DNA from: Spirochaetales bacterium
Lineage (GTDB): Bacteria; Spirochaetota; Spirochaetia; JABMQR01
Assembly (NCBI GenBank): GCA_023139255.1
Contig: JAGLNY010000116.1
Span: 1-10,733 of the forward strand
Direction of reading: 5' to 3'
Length of the DNA stretch: 10,733 bases
The notes under the pieces were generated by a model. It did not search any database. It was not told where the DNA came from and saw only the letters and a list, made by a program, of their open reading frames with translations. Both the position numbers and the translations under genes were made by a program. Positions 1 to 6,087 of the stretch are shown here, piece after piece (position 1 is the stretch's first letter; every line of letters begins with the position of its first letter).

Positions 1-5
1 AGGGG

Positions 6-135
6 TTAGGGGTTAGGGAGGGAAACGGGAGACGGGAGGCCGGAGGCCGGAACTCGAAGAGAAAAGCTTCCGCCCCTCTTCAATCTTTCGGTCTCCGGTC
101 TCCAGTCTTCTACGTTCCGCCTCCTTCTTCCCCTA
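6..135. repeat. Dispersed G-rich hairpin repeat, copy 1
   Basis: The G-rich left half (6-61) contains short units of the GGGAGAC/GGAGGCC type with a period of about 8 nt. The C-rich right half (76-135) carries GGTCTCC-type units that are complementary to the left half. The centre is a hairpin with stem GAAGAG (56-61) and CTCTTC (76-81) around an A-rich loop containing AAGCTT. The left half aligns without gaps to 6084-6139 with about 5 mismatches in 56 positions. The core 26-107 matches 6104-6184 with about six differences. Read on the minus strand the right end begins TAGGGG, and this TAG is the stop codon of the UPF0158-GNAT gene. The window begins inside or just before the element, so its true left edge is uncertain. 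It could act as a terminator or be a non-autonomous mobile repeat; neither can be shown from sequence alone. Confidence 0.85.
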
Positions 136-1098
136 TTCTGCCTGCTGTATGCGCTTCCATTTTTCAAGATCCAGGGAAACACGCTCACTGAACGGAACAA
201 AACCCCTTTGTTCCAGAGCAGGAGAAATGACTGAGGATTTTCCGCTTAACTCTATAATAATTCTGTCTGCCCCAATCTCAGCAGCCCGTGCGCACAAAGA
301 ATCGGCAAGGAGTTTGAATATTCCCAACCCGCGGTAGCGGGGCTCAACGTAAAGATGCTTTACTGAATAAATGAGGGTCGCATCATCAGGAGTCAGGGGC
401 TCAGCCCCGATAAAACCGGCAAAATCCTCCATCGGTGATTCCACAAATATCATCAACCATTTATTATCAAAATGTCCCCATGTTTTCTGATATTCCTGAA
501 CCAGAATCTCGTTCAGAGGATAATCAACTCCTGAAAATTCATCATGCAGCCTGCTTTCACCAATTTCAAGAATGTATTTAGTCCATTTCTCCCTGTTCTC
601 AGATATGACAAAATCAGAGAGTATCAGTTCTGAAGTGTCCTGCTCCGGTTCGCCCAGCTGTTCAAGATACGATATTTCCGACAACTGTTCATACCAGATA
701 TAGATACTCCTCTTTATCTCCCTCTCCTTAAAATAGAACCATAATCGTTCTACAGCCGGTTCCTCTTTCAGGGTATTTTTGAAACTTCTGAATACCCCTT
801 TGCCCATTGCCAGAGACTCTTTCAGTTTCTCCCGAAAAATCGGATTCCTAAGTGATGATACGAATTTCTCCATTATCCTAAAACCATCGGCTGGTTTCCA
901 CGAAGGGATCTCTCTATATCTTGCTTTTCGTTCGTCAGCAGAACCGGTTGTAAATTCCTTCTGACTTGGGACTCCCTCCGCCATATCAAACAGGTACGAT
1001 CCTGCCTGATCCTCCATGCAGAAAATTATCTGGTACATAAGTTCATCAGTCATGGGTGAAAGTGAATAAACAGGGATATTATTAGTGTTCTCTTTCAT
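133..1098 (-). CDS. UPF0158-GNAT fusion protein, putative acetyltransferase
   Basis: This 321-residue protein has two parts. Residues about 25-140 resemble the uncharacterised UPF0158 family: a start like CMEDQAGSYLFD, then IMEKFV, the LKESLAMGKGVFRSFKNTL segment (about 93-110) and a WFYFKEREIKRSI segment (about 120-132). Residues about 170-315 are a GNAT domain. Its acetyl-CoA pyrophosphate-binding loop is VEPRYRGLGIFKLL (251-264), and a late ALEQRGFVPF segment (294-303) is typical of the fold's last strands. GNAT enzymes move an acyl group from acyl-CoA to an amine; the substrate here cannot be predicted. The protein is probably cytosolic, as no signal peptide or membrane segment is seen. 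The ATG at 1098 is the only good start. An AAAGG lies 12 nt before it, which is far for a Shine-Dalgarno site, and a TACAAT -10 box lies so close that the mRNA may be nearly leaderless. The gene is divergent from enolase and ends in the repeat. Confidence 0.8.
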   Translation of the reverse strand: MKENTNNIPVYSLSPMTDELMYQIIFCMEDQAGSYLFDMAEGVPSQKEFTTGSADERKARYREIPSWKPADGFRIMEKFVSSLRNPIFREKLKESLAMGKGVFRSFKNTLKEEPAVERLWFYFKEREIKRSIYIWYEQLSEISYLEQLGEPEQDTSELILSDFVISENREKWTKYILEIGESRLHDEFSGVDYPLNEILVQEYQKTWGHFDNKWLMIFVESPMEDFAGFIGAEPLTPDDATLIYSVKHLYVEPRYRGLGIFKLLADSLCARAAEIGADRIIIELSGKSSVISPALEQRGFVPFSERVSLDLEKWKRIQQAE

Positions 1099-1104
1099 GG
1101 CATC

Positions 1105-1133
1105 ATTGTACCTTTAAAATGTCGTTTCATCAA
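1105..1133 (-). promoter_or_regulatory. Candidate promoter of the UPF0158-GNAT gene
   Basis: On the minus strand, TTGATG (complement of 1128-1133) and TACAAT (complement of 1105-1110) are separated by 17 nt, a good match to a sigma-70 promoter. The expected transcription start falls at about 1098, on the ATG itself, so the message would have almost no leader. Confidence 0.5.
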
Positions 1134-1188
1134 ATAGAAAATAATCATACTTCTCCGATGCATCAGCACTGCAAAGGGGGTCTCTTAC

Positions 1189-1218
1189 TTGACATTCAGC
1201 CCCAATACATACGATAGT
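1189..1218 (+). promoter_or_regulatory. Candidate enolase promoter
   Basis: A perfect TTGACA (1189-1194) is followed after 18 nt by GATAGT (1213-1218), which matches 4 of 6 consensus -10 bases. It would give a leader of roughly 65 nt before the enolase ATG. It is about 60 nt from the divergent promoter of the neighbouring gene. Confidence 0.5.
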
Positions 1219-1276
1219 CAGCTGAACAACGAACACACCATTCGGTAATTTCTTATATCGGATGAGAATACTATTC

Positions 1277-1281
1277 AGGAG
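1277..1281 (+). promoter_or_regulatory. Ribosome binding site fixing the enolase start
   Basis: AGGAG lies 7 nt before the ATG at 1289. The in-frame ATG at 1262 has no such site and would add nine residues that are absent from the enolase family, so 1289 is the start. Confidence 0.85.
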
Positions 1282-1288
1282 AAGAATT

Positions 1289-2581
1289 ATGAGTATTATT
1301 GAATTTATTGAGGCAAGAGAGATTCTTGACTCACGAGGAAACCCGACTGTTGAAGTTGATGTGATTCTGGAAGACGGATCAATGGGACGGGCTGCAGTGC
1401 CGTCAGGTGCCTCAACCGGAATCCATGAAGCAGTTGAACTTCGTGACGGTGACAAATCCCGCTATCTTGGCAAAGGGGTTTTGAAAGCTGTAGATAATGT
1501 TAACAATATTATTGCTGGTGAGCTGATCGGACTTGATGCACTGGATCAGGTTGATATTGACAGAGCTATGATTGAGCTTGATGGAACAGAGAATAAAGGA
1601 AAACTGGGAGCCAACGCCATTCTCGGAGTATCTATGGCTACAGCAAGGGCTGCAGCTGATTTTCTTGGCATCCCGCTCTTCAAGTACCTTGGTGCTTATC
1701 ATGCATGCGTACTTCCGGTACCGATGGCAAATATTATCAATGGTGGATCTCATGCAGACAACTCTGTCGATTTCCAGGAGTTTATGGTAATGCCGGTCGG
1801 GGCCGGGTCAATTCGTGAAGCTGTCCGAATGACCGCCGAGGTTTTTCACAACCTTAAAAGCATCCTGAAAGCTAAAGGATACAGTACCGCAGTTGGTGAT
1901 GAAGGCGGATTTGCCCCGAACCTCAAATCAAATGAGGAAGCATGTGAGGTCATTATTGAGGCTATCGAGAAAGCCGGGTATACACCGGGAAAGGATATGA
2001 TGATTGCCCTTGATCCTGCAATGTCTGAACTGTATAACAAAGAGACAAAAAAATATGAGTTGCGGTGGTCAACAGGCCAGACTCTTACCAGCGAAGAGAT
2101 GACGGACTTTTGGGCAGATTGGGTTGCGAAATACCCCATTATTTCCCTTGAAGACGGTATGGATGAAGACGACTGGGACGGGTGGAAACTGCTGACAGAG
2201 AAAATCGGCGATAAAGTCCAACTTGTTGGTGACGACTTGTTTGTGACAAATACTAAGAGGCTTACCCAGGGTATCGAGCAAGGCATAGCAAACTCAATTC
2301 TTATTAAAGTAAACCAGATTGGTACACTCACTGAGACTTTTGAGGCTGTTGATATGGCGAAGCGAGCCGGTTATACCGCAATTGTATCTCACAGATCAGG
2401 TGAGACAGAGGATAATTTCATTGCCGACCTTGTTGTGGCACTTGAGACCGGTCAGATTAAAACCGGATCAATGAGCCGCTCTGACAGACTGGCAAAATAT
2501 AATCAGCTTATGAGAATTGAGGATTATCTTGAAGAAACTGCTTCATACCCCGGTATGAAAACTTTCAACTTTAAAAAATAA
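1289..2581 (+). CDS. eno: Enolase (phosphopyruvate hydratase)
   Basis: Enolase interconverts 2-phosphoglycerate and phosphoenolpyruvate in glycolysis and gluconeogenesis and needs Mg2+. The 430-residue product matches the usual bacterial length and begins with the family signature AREILDSRGNPTVEV. By family comparison the catalytic residues are present: E164 (FQEFM), E205 (GDEGG), K340 (SILIK), H368 in SHRSGETED, and K391 (GQIKTG). The Mg2+ ligands are D242, E288 (SLEDG) and D315 (GDD). The C-terminal SMSRSDRLAKYNQL block is also intact. Everything points to an active, ordinary enzyme. It is a single-gene unit with its own promoter upstream and a strong terminator after the stop. The ATG at 1289 was chosen over 1262 because of the AGGAG before it and the standard N-terminus. 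Confidence 0.98.
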   Translation: MSIIEFIEAREILDSRGNPTVEVDVILEDGSMGRAAVPSGASTGIHEAVELRDGDKSRYLGKGVLKAVDNVNNIIAGELIGLDALDQVDIDRAMIELDGTENKGKLGANAILGVSMATARAAADFLGIPLFKYLGAYHACVLPVPMANIINGGSHADNSVDFQEFMVMPVGAGSIREAVRMTAEVFHNLKSILKAKGYSTAVGDEGGFAPNLKSNEEACEVIIEAIEKAGYTPGKDMMIALDPAMSELYNKETKKYELRWSTGQTLTSEEMTDFWADWVAKYPIISLEDGMDEDDWDGWKLLTEKIGDKVQLVGDDLFVTNTKRLTQGIEQGIANSILIKVNQIGTLTETFEAVDMAKRAGYTAIVSHRSGETEDNFIADLVVALETGQIKTGSMSRSDRLAKYNQLMRIEDYLEETASYPGMKTFNFKK

Positions 2582-2606
2582 TTCCAGCTGGAAGATAACA
2601 CATAGA

Positions 2607-2636
2607 GGCTGTCTCATTAGTGAGACGGCCTTTTTT
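2607..2636 (+). terminator. Rho-independent terminator of enolase
   Basis: A 10-bp stem GGCTGTCTCA / TGAGACGGCC, with one G-U pair, closes a TTAG loop and is followed by six T residues. It lies 26 nt after the enolase stop. The minus side lacks a U-run, so it should not efficiently stop recX transcripts arriving from the other side. Confidence 0.93.
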
Positions 2637-2654
2637 CATGTTGCAGCTTTGTGT

Positions 2655-3308
2655 TTAATCAAAATTCTTTTTTACGATTTCTAAAACACTTCCATAGTCA
2701 AAGCCGCGGCGAATAAGTGCCCGCATCATCTTATCCCGATCCATATTCCTTCTTCTCAGAATTTTTACTGCAGCATCTTCAAGCGCCTTTAAAAGGGTTT
2801 CTTCATCCAGAATGTTATCCAGGGCATCACGAATTATGGTCCTATCCACTCCTTTTCGAGCCAGCCCTGCGGCAAGCATTGTCCTTCCCTCCGGGTTTTT
2901 CCTTAACCGGCTATGAATCCATAGTTCGGCAAAACGATGGTCGTTCAACAGACCTCTGTCTGTCAGTGAGGTTAGTACCTGTTCAATAGCTTTTGGGGAA
3001 AATTTCTTTCTGAAAAGTTTAATCCGTAATTCAGCAGTACAGTGTTCGCGTATCGCTAACAACTCAACAGCTTTTACTCTGGTTATACAATAATCTATCC
3101 TTTCTTTGAGGACGGAGTATTCTTGTTCTGTCAGTTCCTTCCCGGCATACAGACTTAGCTGCTTAGCCAGTTTCCCGGGAATAAAAAAAGAGGAGCCATC
3201 TTCCGCAACAGCTTTATAGCCGTTCCCGGTAACTCCTCTTTCAATTCTCCCAATAAACGGTTTATCGTTTTGAGAACTGGAACTTTCGGCGTGCGCCTTT
3301 TTGTCCAT
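2655..3308 (-). CDS. recX: Regulatory protein RecX
   Basis: RecX binds RecA filaments and modulates recombination and the SOS response. The 217-residue protein shows the helical RecX repeats: AIREHCTAELRIKLFRKKF (about 86-104), then LTDRGLLNDHRFAELWIHSR (about 114-133) and a further repeat with GLARKGVDRTIIRDAL. The C-terminus has MMRALIRRGFDYGSV. About 50 residues precede the first repeat; this start includes a polar AESSSSQND stretch followed by a small basic/hydrophobic segment, common among RecX proteins in form but not in sequence. The start lies 47 nt inside the 3' end of rpsI in another frame. No convincing ATG, GTG or TTG with a Shine-Dalgarno occurs after the rpsI stop, and only a weak purine-rich GAAAGAAAT precedes the ATG. 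This suggests co-translation with rpsI. No clear terminator was found after its stop. Confidence 0.9.
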   Translation of the reverse strand: MDKKAHAESSSSQNDKPFIGRIERGVTGNGYKAVAEDGSSFFIPGKLAKQLSLYAGKELTEQEYSVLKERIDYCITRVKAVELLAIREHCTAELRIKLFRKKFSPKAIEQVLTSLTDRGLLNDHRFAELWIHSRLRKNPEGRTMLAAGLARKGVDRTIIRDALDNILDEETLLKALEDAAVKILRRRNMDRDKMMRALIRRGFDYGSVLEIVKKNFD

Positions 3309-3660
3309 ATTTCTTTCGTTCTACCATTCTCGAGTCACGAGTAAGAAACCCGTTTGACCGAAGCACTTTTGTATTTGATTCATCATATGACTGCAGAGCT
3401 CTTGCAATGCCATGTCTGCAGGCACCGGCCTGACCAGATGGACCGCCGCCTTTTAAATTGATTACAACATCAAACTTCGCCAGTGTATCAGTAACATCCA
3501 TCGGCTGCTTTACTACATACACAAAACTGGGATTACCAAAGTATTCATCCACTTCCCGCCCGTTAATCTTTATGGTTCCATTACCTTCCCTGAGGTAAAC
3601 ACGTGCTATGGCGGTTTTTCTTCTTCCGGTTCCTAATGCCAGATTTAAATTCTTATCCAC
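3262..3660 (-). CDS. rpsI: 30S ribosomal protein S9
   Basis: S9 is a small-subunit protein whose C-terminal tail reaches the P-site tRNA. The 132-residue product has the family length. It contains the typical start GTGRRKTAIARVYL, the block GGGPSGQAGACRHGIARAL, the segment LTRDSRMVERKKYGQKGARR, and the invariant C-terminal FSKR tail with its final arginine. The start codon is GTG (3658-3660), not ATG; AGGAG ends 7 nt before it and lies within the last codons of rplM, so translation is probably coupled to L13. Only 4 nt separate the rplM stop from this start. Downstream, recX begins within the last 47 nt. This is the standard rplM-rpsI operon order. Confidence 0.98.
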   Translation of the reverse strand: MDKNLNLALGTGRRKTAIARVYLREGNGTIKINGREVDEYFGNPSFVYVVKQPMDVTDTLAKFDVVINLKGGGPSGQAGACRHGIARALQSYDESNTKVLRSNGFLTRDSRMVERKKYGQKGARRKFQFSKR

Positions 3661-3664
3661 TTAA

Positions 3665-4105
3665 CTACTCCTGACCTTTAATATTAACTGTTTCTGGTTT
3701 TTGTGCTGAATGCGGGTGATCTGCACCGGCATATACTTTCATATTTGTGAACAACTGTCTGCCCAGCCTACCTTTGGGAAGCATACCCCGAACGGCATTT
3801 TCCATCGGGAATGTCGGTTTTCTTTTTATAATGTCTGAATAGACTTCAGCAGTAAGTCCACCCGGATAGCCCGAATGCCTGTAATAGACTTTCTTGTTCT
3901 CTTTACCACCGGTTAATGCAGCTTTCTCAGCATTTACGATAATGACATAATCGCCAAGATCATGCAGTGGTGCAAATTCAGGTTTGTTTTTTCCACGCAG
4001 GATTTTTGCAGCCTCGACAGCTACCTTGCCCAGTCTTTTACCTTCCGCATCAATAATAAACCATTTTTTTACCATATTTTTTGGTTTCACATAAATTGTC
4101 TTCAT
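3665..4105 (-). CDS. rplM: 50S ribosomal protein L13
   Basis: L13 is an early-assembling protein of the large ribosomal subunit. The 146-residue product has the family length. Its hallmark segments are WFIIDAEGKRLGKVAVEAAKILRGKNK near the N-terminus (described by position about 15-41), then GDYVIIVNAEKAALTGGK, YYRHSGYPGG, and the helix AVRGMLPKGRLGRQLFTNMKVY followed by the HPHSAQKPE motif. It is the first gene of the rplM-rpsI-recX operon. Its ATG at 4105 is preceded by only weak AAGG/AGAAG purine stretches. A TTGACA box about 75 nt upstream probably drives the operon. Confidence 0.98.
   Translation of the reverse strand: MKTIYVKPKNMVKKWFIIDAEGKRLGKVAVEAAKILRGKNKPEFAPLHDLGDYVIIVNAEKAALTGGKENKKVYYRHSGYPGGLTAEVYSDIIKRKPTFPMENAVRGMLPKGRLGRQLFTNMKVYAGADHPHSAQKPETVNIKGQE
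3668..3672 (-). promoter_or_regulatory. Ribosome binding site of rpsI
   Basis: On the minus strand AGGAG precedes the GTG start by 7 nt. It supports the non-ATG start and overlaps the last codons of rplM, which end in GTCAGGAGTAG. Confidence 0.8.
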
Positions 4106-4154
4106 ATCTTCTGCCTTGTCATAAAATCATAGATTTCTTCATAAATAGCGGTGT

Positions 4155-4183
4155 ATCTTTTCATATTTGCATATTCTTGTCAA
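4155..4183 (-). promoter_or_regulatory. Candidate promoter of the rplM operon
   Basis: A perfect TTGACA (complement of 4178-4183) is followed after 17 nt by AAAGAT (complement of 4155-4160), a weak -10 with 3 of 6 matches. The -35 lies within a few bases of the U-run of the upstream terminator. The predicted leader is about 45 nt, and I see no strong L13-leader structure in it. Confidence 0.4.
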
Positions 4184-4185
4184 GC

Positions 4186-4221
4186 AAAAAAAGAAAAAAG
4201 CTGCGATCGACAATCGCAGCT
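4186..4221 (-). terminator. Rho-independent terminator of the trpB2 gene
   Basis: On the minus strand a perfect 9-bp stem AGCTGCGAT / ATCGCAGCT with a 5-nt loop is followed by TTTTTT, C and seven more T. It stops transcripts coming from the tryptophan synthase-like gene about 80 nt upstream. On the plus strand there is no U-run, so it is one-directional. Confidence 0.93.
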
Positions 4222-4299
4222 AATGAAAAAAGTTACTAGCATAGGAGTAGTTATTATTCGGGTTTCCCCAATAAAACTCTTTCTACTAATAGAGGCATA
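4222..4299. other. Short intergenic stretch before the trpB2 stop
   Basis: This is the 3' untranslated region between the trpB2 stop and its terminator. A weak hairpin (TTATT at 4254-4258, GGG, loop, CCC, AATAA at 4270-4274) is present but has no T-run. No reading frame or other signal is seen. Confidence 0.4.
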
Positions 4300-5688
4300 T
4301 TAATTCCACCTGCCGGATCTTCGTATCTCAGCTTCCGGAAACCCCTTAACATCCGCAAGGAGTCCTTCTACTTCTTTATCCTGCAGGACATGGCTGGTTA
4401 ACTCACCTGCCATATAAGACTGATACCCTTTCAAGTCCATGAGTCCATGGCCGCTCAGGTTGAAAACGATATTTTTTTCCTTCCCTTCTTCCTTGGCTTT
4501 TAGGGCTTCACGTACAGCAGCGGCCACCGCATGACTGGTTTCAGGAGCTACAATCAGTCCCTCAGTTTGAGCAAAAAGCATAGCTGCCTTATAACACTCG
4601 AGCTGGTCGAGCGATAATGGTGAAGCAAGGCCTTCTACCACTGTCTGGGACACAAGCGGGGACATCCCGTGATAACGTAAACCCCCGGCATGTATAGGCG
4701 CGGGTATAAATGTATGACCAAGCGAGAACATTGCCATCAACGGCGTCATCCCCGACATATCACCAATATCATAGAGAAATTTACCTTTTGTCAGACTGGG
4801 ACAGGAAGCCGGTTCAACAGGAATTATCTCAATATCTGCTCCATTAATCTTATCCCGCATAAAAGGAAAAGCAAGACCGGCAAAATTACTTCCGCCGCCC
4901 GCACATCCGATAACGATATCCGGATTATCTATCCCGAACATTTTCAGCTGTTTTTTAGTTTCTAATCCGATAACAGTCTGGTGAAGCATGACATGATTCA
5001 GGACACTTCCCAGAGCATAGCGTGTCTCACCTTTTTCATCTGTAACAGCCTGCTCAACAGCTTCACTAATAGCTATGGCGAGACTTCCGGGTGTATCCGG
5101 CATTTCTGCAAGTATTTTGCGTCCAAGTTTTGTTTCCATACTCGGACTCGGAACACATTCCGCCCCCCAGGTCTGCATCATTACTTTCCTGTAGGGTTTC
5201 TGGTCGAAACTGATGCGAACCATAAACACCTTACATTCAATTCCCATCTGACTGCAGGCAAATGCAAGTGCACTGCCCCATTGTCCTGCACCGGTTTCAG
5301 TTGTCAGCCGCTTAATTCCGGCCTTTTTATTATAATAAGCCTGTGCAACTGCAGTATTAGGCTTATGACTTCCAGCAGGAGATACTGATTCATTCTTGTA
5401 AAATATTTTTGCAGGTGTTCCCAGAGCCTTCTCCAGGGCTACAGCACGGTGAAGGGGTGAAGGTCGCCATTTTGCAAGGATCGCAAGCACTTCTTCCGGG
5501 ATATCTATTTCGGCTTGTGCAGTCATTTCCTGCTCAATCAGGGACATAGGAAAAATTGCAGCCATCATTTCAGGGGTTACCGGTTGTCCATCCGGCCCAA
5601 GATATGGGAGAGGGGGTATCGGTAGGTCCGATGCGAGATTATACCATTTACGGGGTATATCGGCTTGATTTAGTATCGCTTTTGTCAT
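4300..5688 (-). CDS. trpB: Tryptophan synthase beta chain, TrpB2 type
   Basis: This PLP enzyme would condense indole (or a related substrate) with L-serine to give tryptophan. The 462-residue product has the TrpB2-type hallmarks. There is a long N-terminal extension (RKWYNLASDLP, then LGPDGQPVTPEMM). The PLP lysine sits in SPAGSHKPNTA (K109). The active-site block is TETGAGQWGSAL, and the phosphate-binding loop is GCAGGGSNFAG. A late HAGGLRYHG and the C-terminal FNLSGHG are also typical. TrpB1 enzymes are shorter and carry LNHTGAHKIN instead. No trpA or other trp gene is adjacent, as is common for TrpB2, which often works without TrpA or scavenges free indole. The ATG at 5688 is preferred to 5700 because GGAGGG ends 4 nt upstream of it. 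It has its own promoter and terminator. Confidence 0.93.
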   Translation of the reverse strand: MTKAILNQADIPRKWYNLASDLPIPPLPYLGPDGQPVTPEMMAAIFPMSLIEQEMTAQAEIDIPEEVLAILAKWRPSPLHRAVALEKALGTPAKIFYKNESVSPAGSHKPNTAVAQAYYNKKAGIKRLTTETGAGQWGSALAFACSQMGIECKVFMVRISFDQKPYRKVMMQTWGAECVPSPSMETKLGRKILAEMPDTPGSLAIAISEAVEQAVTDEKGETRYALGSVLNHVMLHQTVIGLETKKQLKMFGIDNPDIVIGCAGGGSNFAGLAFPFMRDKINGADIEIIPVEPASCPSLTKGKFLYDIGDMSGMTPLMAMFSLGHTFIPAPIHAGGLRYHGMSPLVSQTVVEGLASPLSLDQLECYKAAMLFAQTEGLIVAPETSHAVAAAVREALKAKEEGKEKNIVFNLSGHGLMDLKGYQSYMAGELTSHVLQDKEVEGLLADVKGFPEAEIRRSGRWN

Positions 5689-5692
5689 AATT

Positions 5693-5698
5693 CCCTCC
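5693..5698 (-). promoter_or_regulatory. Ribosome binding site fixing the trpB2 start
   Basis: GGAGGG on the minus strand lies 4 nt before the ATG at 5688. It overlaps the first codons of the alternative in-frame ATG at 5700, making 5688 the better start. Confidence 0.8.
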
Positions 5699-5773
5699 AT
5701 TTACTGCATTTTGCATGAATATACGAATTTTTAATGAAGTGTTTCTGTTTATAGTAACGCTTCTATCTAAAGA

Positions 5774-5803
5774 AACATACACGATGAACAAGGGGTTTGT
5801 CAA
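5774..5803 (-). promoter_or_regulatory. Candidate trpB2 promoter
   Basis: On the minus strand TTGACA (complement of 5798-5803) is followed after 18 nt by TATGTT (complement of 5774-5779), 4 of 6 matches. The leader would be about 80 nt and includes a small TGCATTTTGCA inverted repeat (5705-5715). No T-box or trp leader peptide with repeated Trp codons is seen. Confidence 0.5.
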
Positions 5804-5825
5804 CGAAACAATTGTAAAAAATGAT
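5797..5825 (+). promoter_or_regulatory. Candidate ferredoxin promoter
   Basis: TTGTCA (5797-5802) and AATGAT (5820-5825) are 17 nt apart, 4 of 6 matches at the -10. Its -35 box overlaps the -35 of the divergent trpB2 promoter because TTGTCAA reads as a -35-like hexamer on both strands. Confidence 0.35.
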
Positions 5826-5872
5826 ATTTCCCCTTGATTTCCTTTTTTTGCATGGTTATTTTCAAAAGAGAA

Positions 5873-5877
5873 AAGGA
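5873..5877 (+). promoter_or_regulatory. Ribosome binding site of the ferredoxin gene
   Basis: AAGGA lies 9 nt before the ATG at 5887 and decides this start over the in-frame ATG at 5821, which would add 22 hydrophobic, non-family residues. Confidence 0.7.
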
Positions 5878-5886
5878 TTTATCATC

Positions 5887-6087
5887 ATGAATATAAGTAT
5901 TGACCACGGAAAATGTATCGGGTGCGGGTTTTGCAGGGAACGTCTTCCCTCAATCTTTTTTCTTGATGGATACGCCGCAAGATTAACAGAAAAAGGTGAA
6001 AAACTTGATGACGGCAATGAGATTCTCATAAAACAGGTTTCTGCAGCAATTGAGACCTGCCCTGCCCAAACGATAGCAGTTGGTTAG
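5887..6087 (+). CDS. Small single-cluster [4Fe-4S] ferredoxin
   Basis: A 66-residue acidic electron carrier of the monocluster ferredoxin type. It begins MNISIDHGKCIGCGFC, giving C10, C13 and C16, and the remote fourth ligand is C58 in ETCPAQTI. All four ligands of a [4Fe-4S] cluster are therefore present. The proline normally found shortly after the third cysteine is at P21, and the FF and DG residues that follow are usual for the family. The redox partner cannot be told; the divergent trpB2 gene has no known need for a ferredoxin. The final Gly codon and the TAG stop (GGTTAG) lie inside the repeat that follows, in the part homologous to copy 1, so the insertion may have reset the C-terminus. 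There is no terminator other than the repeat. Confidence 0.92.
   Translation: MNISIDHGKCIGCGFCRERLPSIFFLDGYAARLTEKGEKLDDGNEILIKQVSAAIETCPAQTIAVG

Noticed and set aside
26..107. CRISPR array, from the short repeated units
   Set aside because: Units are about 8 nt, contiguous and without spacers, and the arms are complementary; this is a hairpin repeat, not a CRISPR.
6..200. 64-codon minus-strand ORF across repeat copy 1
   Set aside because: It is a by-product of the repeat's base bias and runs over the end of the GNAT gene.
1262..1288. Nine-residue N-terminal extension of enolase from the ATG at 1262
   Set aside because: No ribosome binding site and not found in the enolase family; AGGAG fixes the start at 1289.
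4119..4142. Seven-codon minus-strand upstream ORF (MKKSMIL) in the rplM leader
   Set aside because: No Shine-Dalgarno before it, and such short ORFs are frequent by chance; no repeat of regulatory codons is visible.
4981..5388. Plus-strand 135-codon ORF
   Set aside because: It is antisense to trpB2, whose motifs are unambiguous.
5689..5770. Tryptophan T-box or attenuator leader for trpB2
   Set aside because: No specifier loop, no Trp-rich leader peptide and no terminator/antiterminator pair in the roughly 80-nt leader.
5821..5886. Extended ferredoxin start at 5821 giving a hydrophobic leader of 22 residues
   Set aside because: It overlaps the predicted -10 region, has no Shine-Dalgarno, and cytosolic ferredoxins lack such a leader.
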